Positions 33,652 through 38,767 of a DNA stretch of 38,767 bases are shown here, piece after piece. How positions within the stretch are numbered: the stretch's first letter is position 1; every line of letters begins with the position of its first letter. A program made the translations under genes and the position numbers. Location: assembly GCA_937872735.1 (NCBI GenBank), contig CALMUD010000059.1:1-38767 (forward strand). The letters run 5' to 3'. The notes below the pieces were generated by a model. The model had not been told where the DNA came from. It worked only from the letters and a program-made list of their open reading frames with translations, and did no database searches. This DNA comes from an uncultured Bacteroidales bacterium. Its GTDB lineage: Bacteria > Bacteroidota > Bacteroidia > Bacteroidales > Paludibacteraceae.

Positions 33652-35766
33652 ATGATTTTTTCAAAAAAAGACAGTAGTCGCTCCCTCCCGAAAGAGGAAG
33701 GAGAAAACGGAAGCAGCCAACAGCCGCAATCGGGCACAAAAATATTCACAGGCCTCTACCTGAAACTATTAACACTCGTCATCGTCATTGAGACCATTAT
33801 ACGGATAGTGCTGCTGATGGACGACCAGACCGCTGACCTGAGTTTCAGTGCAATGGAATGGGTGAAAATATTTGTGCTGGGAGCCATCAACAACGGACTG
33901 ATGTTCACCGCGGCCTATCTGCCCATCGCCCTGTTCATGCTGACCATCTGGAAAGGGAAAACTCAGAAACCGTCATCGTACATCCATTTAGGGCTGCTGG
34001 CCCTGCTGCTGCTCTACTCCATATTCGGCAACTCGGTGGTGAAACAGTATAACAGCGACGCCAACCTGGTGGCCATCGTGCTCATCGCCTTTTGGCTGGT
34101 AAGTTTTGCCCTGCGCACCTATCGCCCACAGTTGCAAAGCAAATGGCGCAAGACGAGCCTTACCCTGCTGGTTGCGCTCTATCTGGTGGTGATACTGCTG
34201 AACGCGATAGGCGAATACTGCTTCTGGGACGAGTTCGGAGTGCGCTACAACTTTCTGGCTGTGGACTACCTGATATATACCAACGAGCTGATAGGCAACG
34301 TGCTGGAGTCATATCCCTGCACTGCCATCACAATAGGTGTGGCAACAGTGGTAGCCGTCATCATCCGCTTCGGGTTATGGAAAGAAATCAGCCAAGTGGA
34401 CACCTGCCAGGAGGGCAAATGGCAGTTGCGGTGCCTGCCCGCCTATGCAGTGGCCCTGGCCGCAGCCATAGTGCTCTTGCCCGTCAACACCCGCTGGCAG
34501 AACAGCAACAACCAGTATGCCAACGAACTGCAGGCCGACGGGCCCTACAAGTTTCTGCAAGCCTTCACCAGCAACAAATTGTCGTATCACGACTTCTACA
34601 CCACCCTGCCAGCCAGTCAGGCCCGGCAGATACTGTCAGATGAGAACAAAATAGACAACAGCGCGGCAGCTCCTGCAAGCGGCGCCAAAACACAACACCC
34701 CAACATAGTGCTGGTAACAATGGAGAGCATGAGCGGCAGCAGCCTGCAACGCTTTGGCAACCGCAGTCACCTCACCCCCACGCTCGACACGCTGTACCAC
34801 CACAGTCTGGCATTCGACCAGCTGTTTGCGGCAGGCAACCGCACGGTGCGTGGACTGGAGGCGCTGTCGCTGTCATTGCCCCCATCACCTGGCGAGAGCC
34901 GAATCAGGCAGGAGGGCGTGAGCCGCTATCTCACCGCAGGTGAACAACTGCGAAAGCTGGGCTACACCTCCACTTTTGTGTATGGCGGAGAGAGCAGTTT
35001 TGACAACATGAAAGCCTTTTTCGGTGGCAACGGTTACGAGATAGTGGACCGGAACTGCTACAAACCTTCCGAAATCACATTTGGCAACATCTGGGGCGTA
35101 TGCGATGCCGACATCTACCACAAGGCCATGCAAGTGTGTACGGTCAAAGCGGGCACAAAAAAGCCTTTCTTTGTTCACATCATGAGTGTGAGCAACCACC
35201 GCCCCTTCACCTTCCCGGCCAGCTACCGCAGCAAACGCCACGGACGCGACGAGGGTGTGGAATACAGTGACCATGCTCTGGGACAATTCATGAAGGAGGC
35301 CAGCCAGCAGCCCTGGTTTGCCAATACCGTGTTCATCATAGTGGCAGACCACTGCGCATCAAGCGCGGGCAAGGTGGAGCTGCCTCTTGACAAATATCAC
35401 ATACCCGCCCTGGTGTATGCGCCTCACCTCATCAAGCCACAGTTGGTGGAGAAAGTCTGTTCGCAGATTGACCTGCTGCCCACCGTGTGCGCCCTCTTCG
35501 GCCTGCCCTATCAGACAGCCTACGGCCGCAACGTGCTGACAGCCGCCTACCAGCCCAGAGCCTATGCCGCCACCTACGAGCGGATGGCCTATCTGAAAGG
35601 CAACCTGCTCACCATTCTGTCGCCCGTCCGCAAGTGCGACCAGTTCAACTGGATTCCTACACGCAAGGAGCCTTACGCCCTGCGGCCCGTCACCCCCCTG
35701 AAAATAAACAAGAATGAGGAGAGCGAGACCATAGCCATGTATCAGACCGCCGAGGATGCCAAATAG
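33652..35766 (+). CDS. LtaS-like sulfatase-fold membrane phosphotransferase
   Basis: A 704-residue inner-membrane enzyme of the LTA-synthase/sulfatase family. The N-terminal 240 residues hold several hydrophobic helices (from about residue 37, LKLLTLVIVIETIIRIVLL). The catalytic domain follows: metal Glu358 in VTMESMSG, nucleophile Thr398 in GNRTVRGLEA, NHRPFTFP, and metal Asp566-His567 in VADHCASS. Gram-negative Bacteroidetes have no lipoteichoic acid, so it more likely moves a phosphoglycerol or phosphoethanolamine group onto a glycan or lipid. The GTAACTTTATGG stretch upstream (about 33576) may belong to the promoter, but the match to known consensus is weak. The next gene has its own promoter. 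Confidence 0.9.
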   Translation: MIFSKKDSSRSLPKEEGENGSSQQPQSGTKIFTGLYLKLLTLVIVIETIIRIVLLMDDQTADLSFSAMEWVKIFVLGAINNGLMFTAAYLPIALFMLTIWKGKTQKPSSYIHLGLLALLLLYSIFGNSVVKQYNSDANLVAIVLIAFWLVSFALRTYRPQLQSKWRKTSLTLLVALYLVVILLNAIGEYCFWDEFGVRYNFLAVDYLIYTNELIGNVLESYPCTAITIGVATVVAVIIRFGLWKEISQVDTCQEGKWQLRCLPAYAVALAAAIVLLPVNTRWQNSNNQYANELQADGPYKFLQAFTSNKLSYHDFYTTLPASQARQILSDENKIDNSAAAPASGAKTQHPNIVLVTMESMSGSSLQRFGNRSHLTPTLDTLYHHSLAFDQLFAAGNRTVRGLEALSLSLPPSPGESRIRQEGVSRYLTAGEQLRKLGYTSTFVYGGESSFDNMKAFFGGNGYEIVDRNCYKPSEITFGNIWGVCDADIYHKAMQVCTVKAGTKKPFFVHIMSVSNHRPFTFPASYRSKRHGRDEGVEYSDHALGQFMKEASQQPWFANTVFIIVADHCASSAGKVELPLDKYHIPALVYAPHLIKPQLVEKVCSQIDLLPTVCALFGLPYQTAYGRNVLTAAYQPRAYAATYERMAYLKGNLLTILSPVRKCDQFNWIPTRKEPYALRPVTPLKINKNEESETIAMYQTAEDAK

Positions 35767-35816
35767 CGGAAGGCATTTACCACATCTGTGGGATAAGCAA
35801 AACCCGAAATTGTTGC

Positions 35817-35824
35817 TACCTTTG
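35817..35824 (+). promoter_or_regulatory. -7 promoter element of the pyridoxal kinase gene
   Basis: TACCTTTG followed by C is a perfect Bacteroidetes TAnnTTTG, 22 bases before the ATG at 35847. No -33 TTTG is seen. Confidence 0.65.
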
Positions 35825-35846
35825 CAGCAAAACTAAAAGAACGGTA

Positions 35847-36659
35847 ATGAAACAGATATTGCTCATCAACGATATGGCAGGATATGGCAAGGTGGCCACG
35901 GCGGCTATGCTGCCCATTCTGTCGTATATGGGTATCTCGGTATATAACCTGCCCACCGCTTTGGTATCCAACACTTTGGACTATGGAAAATACAACATCA
36001 TGGAGACCACCGACTATATGGCGGGCGTCTTTCCGGTGTGGAAAGAGCTGGGATTCCATTTTGACGCCATCGCCACGGGTTTCATCGTGTCGGAACGCCA
36101 AGCTCGCCTGGTGGCAGACTATTGCAAGGAGCAGGCGCACCTGGGCACCCCCATACTGGTGGACCCTATCATGGGCGACGACGGCAAACTGTATAACAGC
36201 GTGACGCCCGACCGTGTGGCGATGATGCGCGAGATGGTGGCGGTGGCCGACCTGATAGTGCCCAACTACACCGAGGCGGCCTATCTCACGGGTACCGAAT
36301 ACGCCAGCAAGGGGGTGAGCCGCCAGCAGGCAGTGGTGCTGATTGACGCTCTGCGCGGCATCGGTGCCAAGTCGGTGGTGGTGACAAGCATGAAGGTGGA
36401 CGGACAGGATGTGGTGGCAGGCTACAACCACAACTGCGGTCAATACTTTTTCCTGCCTTTCACCATGGTGGCTGCCCATTTTCCTGGCACTGGCGACACT
36501 TTTTCGGCCGTGCTGTTCGGACATCTGCTGCGTGGCGACAAACTGGAGCTGAGCACGCAGGCTGCCATGGACGCCGTGGGCTCCATGGTGGCCCTCAACA
36601 AGGACAACAAGGACAAGAACTGCGGACTGCCCATCGAGAAACATCTGGGATTGCTGTAA
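35847..36659 (+). CDS. pdxK: Pyridoxal/pyridoxine kinase (PfkB-like fold)
   Basis: A 270-residue cytoplasmic kinase that phosphorylates pyridoxal, pyridoxine or pyridoxamine in vitamin B6 salvage. It begins ILLINDMAGYGKVATAAMLPIL, the pattern of PdxK/PdxY proteins (SGDxxxG in others). It then has ILVDPIMGDDGKLYN, DLIVPNYTEAAYLTG, and the catalytic PGTGDTFSAVLFGHLL with the general-base Asp. The length is normal. It has its own promoter and a very strong terminator, so it is a single-gene unit. Whether it is PdxK- or PdxY-type cannot be told by eye. With pdxA at 26544 the window holds both a synthesis and a salvage gene of the same vitamin. Confidence 0.88.
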   Translation: MKQILLINDMAGYGKVATAAMLPILSYMGISVYNLPTALVSNTLDYGKYNIMETTDYMAGVFPVWKELGFHFDAIATGFIVSERQARLVADYCKEQAHLGTPILVDPIMGDDGKLYNSVTPDRVAMMREMVAVADLIVPNYTEAAYLTGTEYASKGVSRQQAVVLIDALRGIGAKSVVVTSMKVDGQDVVAGYNHNCGQYFFLPFTMVAAHFPGTGDTFSAVLFGHLLRGDKLELSTQAAMDAVGSMVALNKDNKDKNCGLPIEKHLGLL

Positions 36660-36685
36660 AAAAACATAAAAAATCAATATTCTTT

Positions 36686-36725
36686 GCACCTCGGCAGACT
36701 ATCTGCCGAGGTGCTTTGCATTTTT
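36686..36725 (+). terminator. Rho-independent terminator after the kinase gene
   Basis: GCACCTCGGCAGA (36686-36698) pairs perfectly with TCTGCCGAGGTGC (36702-36714) over a three-base loop; TTTGCATTTTT follows. Confidence 0.93.
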
Positions 36726-36751
36726 GCATCAACATTAAACAAAAAGAACAG

Positions 36752-36967
36752 ATGGAAAGATTTTTTATGGAAAAGAAGGGAAATACCACCCTGCCGGCTG
36801 ACAGCCAGCAAATGATAACAAATGCCGCACAGGCGGCTGGTGTGGGAGCAATGGCGGGCATCAGCCTGGCCCAGATGTTCGGTGCCCCGGCCAAGACCTC
36901 GGCCATGGTGGGCGCTGGCTTGGGCTGCCTGTTTGGCGCTCTGATGATGATGGAAAAGGAAGATTGA
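36752..36967 (+). CDS. Small Gly/Ala-rich protein, glycine-zipper-like
   Basis: A 71-residue protein of no recognised family. After a charged start (MERFFMEKKGN) and a polar segment (PADSQQMITNAAQ), residues 28-66 are rich in Gly, Ala and Met (AAGVGAMAGISLAQMFG... SAMVGAGLGCLFGALMMM), resembling a glycine-zipper membrane hairpin, with an acidic end (EKED). The ATG at 36752 is used; a second at 36767 is possible. Strong terminators lie on both sides, so it is probably transcribed alone, though no promoter is clear. Confidence 0.55.
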   Translation: MERFFMEKKGNTTLPADSQQMITNAAQAAGVGAMAGISLAQMFGAPAKTSAMVGAGLGCLFGALMMMEKED

Positions 36968-36992
36968 CTAGGATTTTACGGAAAATGATGAG

Positions 36993-37021
36993 AGGCTGCG
37001 ACTAATGGCGCAGCCTTTTTT
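36993..37021 (+). terminator. Terminator between convergent small genes
   Basis: AGGCTGCG (36993-37000) pairs with CGCAGCCT (37009-37016) and a run of T follows on the plus strand. The stop codon of the minus-strand Cys-rich gene lies in its loop. Confidence 0.8.
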
Positions 37022-37391
37022 GATGACGATACGCCTTCTGTCGAGATTGAGTTCTCTTCGCCTGGCGGGGTGCGTCGTATAGAGGTGGGTCGAGTTTCCC
37101 GGTAATGGGGTCATACCACTGCATATCCCTCAGATTATCGTGATAGGCCTTACACGAATCACAGCAGTCATACGCAAATGCAAGGTCATCCTCGGGATAC
37201 GGATATGTGTCCGGATTATGGCATTTGCACTCGCACAAATGGTGATGATAAAATGCGCAACGATTGCAGGGCTCGCAATAGGGATGCTTGCACGGGCATT
37301 TGCACAAAAGGTCGGCATCGCACGCCCCCCCTTTCGTTTTTGCGGCAAAAAGCGGCAAAAGCAGCATGAATAACACAATTATTTGTCTCAT
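37002..37391 (-). CDS. Cys/His-rich secreted small protein
   Basis: A 129-residue protein of no recognised family. The ATG at 37391 is chosen because it starts a signal peptide (MRQIIVLFMLLLPLFAA) behind an AAAGGAAA ribosome-site-like stretch; the longer frame upstream adds an unlikely leader. Residues 24-80 contain 13 cysteines in close pairs (CKCPCKH, YCEPCNRC, CECKC, DCCDSC) plus several His including HHH, so metal binding or a dense disulfide fold is likely. The C-terminal 35 residues are basic (RQAKRTQSRQKAYRHQKRLRH). In the periplasm such a protein could bind zinc, copper or heme, but this is inference. Confidence 0.6.
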   Translation of the reverse strand: MRQIIVLFMLLLPLFAAKTKGGACDADLLCKCPCKHPYCEPCNRCAFYHHHLCECKCHNPDTYPYPEDDLAFAYDCCDSCKAYHDNLRDMQWYDPITGKLDPPLYDAPRQAKRTQSRQKAYRHQKRLRH

Positions 37392-37569
37392 TTTCCTTTT
37401 CTTTTCATTCAAATTTAGTGCAAAATAGGGTAACAAACAAGAAGGCCTATAAATATTATATTTTTGCATAGCTTTTGTGAATTGCTTACAAAAGCACTAC
37501 CTTAACTGGCAACAACGATAGGTTTCCCCATATCATTTAAATCAAAAAAAATCACTACTTTTGCACACT
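37392..37569 (+). promoter_or_regulatory. AT-rich leader-like region before the CRISPR-like element
   Basis: TATTTTTG (37459-37466) and TACTTTTG (37556-37563) both match TAnnTTTG. Between them GCTTTTGT (37471-37478) pairs with ACAAAAGC (37488-37495). Transcription from the second would start about at 37570, exactly at the first repeat-like sequence, as in a CRISPR leader. Confidence 0.4.
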
Positions 37570-37648
37570 ACTTAATCGCACCTCATATAGAGGAATTGAA
37601 ATATTTATATATTTTATTTTACTTAATCGCACCATTTGGAATAAGAAG
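37570..37648 (+). CRISPR. Two degenerate CRISPR-repeat-like copies upstream of cas3
   Basis: Copy 1 (37570-37602) starts ACTTAATCGCACC, has a CCTC-ATATA-GAGG hairpin and ends GGAATTGAAAT, the typical 3' end of type I repeats. After 18 bases, copy 2 (37621-37648) starts with the same 13 bases, then lacks the hairpin and ends GGAATAAGAAG. With only two unlike copies and a spacer far shorter than normal it is not a working array. It may be the remnant of one or a small guide-like RNA gene. The subtype cannot be fixed from this. Confidence 0.45.
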
Positions 37649-37671
37649 GAGAACGAAAAACAGAGAATATA

Positions 37672-37703
37672 TTTGGATTTGCAAAATTTCTCTTATACAT
37701 TTG
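37672..37703 (+). promoter_or_regulatory. Full promoter before the small membrane protein
   Basis: TTTG (37672-37675), 20 bases, then TACATTTG (37696-37703): both parts of the Bacteroidetes consensus. Another TAnnTTTG (TATATTTG, 37668) overlaps. The likely transcript starts near 37710. Confidence 0.5.
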
Positions 37704-37849
37704 CATCGGACACAACAATGAATTTTCTGGTGGCCGATTTTTTTGACCGTGAGATTTCGGAGGAGTGATAGGAAAATTAATAATCAATATAATGGAAATC
37801 AGAAGTCCCTTTCGTGGGGGCAGGTCTCCGTATGAAAATTTAGAAAATA

Positions 37850-38110
37850 ATGAAAGCAACAAAGATTTTAAAAGTATTTTCGTTCTTCCTCTTGGGAGCT
37901 GGTGTTATATCATTTTTCACTGCTCTGGCTTTGGGCATAAAAAATGAAGATGTAGAGATAAGTATTATACTTAGTGGTGTGGGCGCTCTGATAATAGGAG
38001 TACTGTCATTTGCGTTTGTCAATGTTTTTGCTCAAATGGCTGACAACATAGAAAAAACACAAATAGATGTGGAAAAAATAGCCAACAGAACAGAGGAGGA
38101 GAATGCATAA
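37850..38110 (+). CDS. Small two-helix membrane protein before cas3
   Basis: An 86-residue protein of no recognised family. Two hydrophobic segments (about 7-28, VFSFFLLGAGVISFFTALALGI, and 37-60, ISIILSGVGALIIGVLSFAFVNVF) are joined by an acidic turn (KNEDVE). The charged C-terminus (EKTQIDVEKIANRTEEENA) is probably cytoplasmic and helical. An overlapping frame from 37792 (starting MEIRSPFRGG) loses protein-like character after 20 codons and is not preferred. It precedes cas3 by 82 bases in the same direction, but cas3 has its own promoter. A link with CRISPR function is possible only by position. Confidence 0.6.
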   Translation: MKATKILKVFSFFLLGAGVISFFTALALGIKNEDVEISIILSGVGALIIGVLSFAFVNVFAQMADNIEKTQIDVEKIANRTEEENA

Positions 38111-38136
38111 AATGTTTAACATGTACTACAACGTAT

Positions 38137-38166
38137 TTTGTATAACATAAAAATTCACTATCTTTG
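38137..38166 (+). promoter_or_regulatory. Promoter of the cas3 gene
   Basis: TTTG (38137-38140), 18 bases, then TATCTTTG (38159-38166) is a full Bacteroidetes-type promoter 26 bases before the cas3 ATG. Confidence 0.7.
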
Positions 38167-38192
38167 AATAGCGTCAAGAACCACACAAAAAC

Positions 38193-38767
38193 ATGGAAAA
38201 AGAAATAATAATTTCACATATTAATATATCGTCCGTAGACCACACTATACAAACAAACGAGGAACATAGTAAGGGAGTAGCAACCTTGGCCTCAAAATTT
38301 TCAGCAGAGTTTGGTTTTGCAAAGTGGGGTGAAGTTTTAGGAGAGCTGCACGATCTAGGGAAAGAACAAAAAAACTTTCAAAATTATATAAGATGCGTAA
38401 GTGGATACGAAAAAAAAACATATACGCATGTAAACCATGCCTATGTAGGAGCATTAGCAGCTAAGAAGATATACCCCAAAGAATACATATTTCTTAGTCC
38501 CCCCATTATGGGACACCATTCTGGATTGGATGACGTCGGAGATTTTGAAAAAAAGATGAAAGCACCGATGCCTAAAGATATAAAAAGCAATCCAATCGCT
38601 CAAGATCTCACAATAACTCAGAAAAAAGGATTTGACAAGCAAGACATAAACCATCTAATAAGAATATTATTCTCATGTTTAGTAGATGCCGATTCTATTG
38701 ACACAGAAAAGTTTATGGACAAAGAAGAAGCCGATTTAAGAGAAAACAAAAAATCCATAAAAGACTT
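38193..38767 (+). CDS. cas3: CRISPR-associated nuclease Cas3, N-terminal HD domain, truncated by window end
   Basis: The frame is open to the window edge, giving the first 191 residues. They form the HD nuclease domain: His25 (EEHSKGVATLASKF), the HD pair His53-Asp54 in GELHDLGKEQKNFQNY, His82 (HVNHAYVGA), the GHH at 107-109 (IMGHHSGL), and Asp165 in LFSCLVDADSIDTE. All expected metal-binding residues are present. The SCLVDADxxDTE wording and cas3 being the first gene are typical of type I-C operons, where cas5, cas8c, cas7, cas4, cas1 and cas2 would follow. Cas3 degrades the non-target DNA strand after Cascade binds. The helicase part must lie beyond the window. The ATG at 38193 is the first in frame and is well placed after the promoter. 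Confidence 0.88.
   Translation, partial: MEKEIIISHINISSVDHTIQTNEEHSKGVATLASKFSAEFGFAKWGEVLGELHDLGKEQKNFQNYIRCVSGYEKKTYTHVNHAYVGALAAKKIYPKEYIFLSPPIMGHHSGLDDVGDFEKKMKAPMPKDIKSNPIAQDLTITQKKGFDKQDINHLIRILFSCLVDADSIDTEKFMDKEEADLRENKKSIKD

Noticed and set aside
35742..36689. Minus-strand open frame of 315 codons
   Set aside because: It is antisense to the pyridoxal kinase gene, which has all family motifs, a promoter and a terminator; the antisense product is His-rich and lacks domain features.
37603..37620. Possible guide match between the 18-base interval and the cas3 promoter
   Set aside because: Only short A/T runs agree by eye; no convincing complementarity to 38110-38192 was found.
37719..37769. 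16-codon frame MNFLVADFFDREISEE downstream of the 37672-37703 promoter
   Set aside because: Too short and without a ribosome site or recognisable pattern; kept only as a note.
37765..37947. Frame starting MEIRSPFRGGRSPYENL at 37792 before the small membrane protein
   Set aside because: It overlaps the better-supported 86-residue membrane protein in another frame and becomes unlike a protein after about 20 codons.

Overview
The window looks like the chromosome of a Bacteroidales bacterium, most likely a Prevotellaceae member (Prevotella/Segatella type). The evidence is the family mix: two hybrid two-component sensors, type IX secretion (T9SS) type A sorting domains, pectate lyases and GH5 glucanases. 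Promoters of the TAnnTTTG type and a core block of rlmN, a DUF4837 lipoprotein, pdxA, a sigma-54 activator, lptE-like and secG genes also fit. No database search was possible, so all family names rest on motifs read by eye.

Layout. (1) 1-2.6 kb: the 3' part of an inactive-looking NlpC/P60-like protein, an M20 dipeptidase and a small membrane protein. (2) 2.6-3.9 kb: a long stretch with no intact gene, holding hairpins and two diverged copies of a terminator-like module. (3) 3.9-22.4 kb: a plant cell-wall degradation locus, all on the plus strand. It holds a small T9SS-tailed protein plus a PL1 pectate lyase, two tandem hybrid two-component systems (HTCS), two tandem pairs each made of a small T9SS-tailed protein plus a GH5 enzyme, and a large PL1 lyase carrying its own sorting domain. 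No SusC/SusD pair is present. (4) 22.5-23.4 kb: an AraC-type regulator. (5) 23.5-32.2 kb: a minus-strand housekeeping block: secG, TPR protein, lptE-like, sigma-54 activator, pdxA, DUF4837, rlmN and a PpiD-like foldase. (6) 32.5-37.4 kb: another AraC regulator, an LtaS-like sulfatase-fold membrane enzyme, a pyridoxal kinase, a small glycine/alanine-rich protein and a Cys/His-rich secreted protein. (7) 37.45 kb to the end: a CRISPR-repeat-like element, a small membrane protein and the start of a cas3 gene, which opens a type I (probably I-C) cas operon beyond the window.

The most interesting pattern is in region 3. Three times, a short secreted protein with a T9SS sorting domain sits 11-23 bases upstream of a secreted enzyme that has no sorting domain. 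All six proteins share a short N-terminal motif. This suggests sorting or anchoring signals supplied in trans. The same region has a conserved promoter layout: two GTTAC(A/C) direct repeats 22 bp apart, with the second 37 bp before an identical TTACTTTGCG. It occurs before the second HTCS gene and before the first GH5 pair, and is a candidate HTCS operator. The second HTCS gene is also preceded by a terminator lying inside an 18-codon leader ORF.
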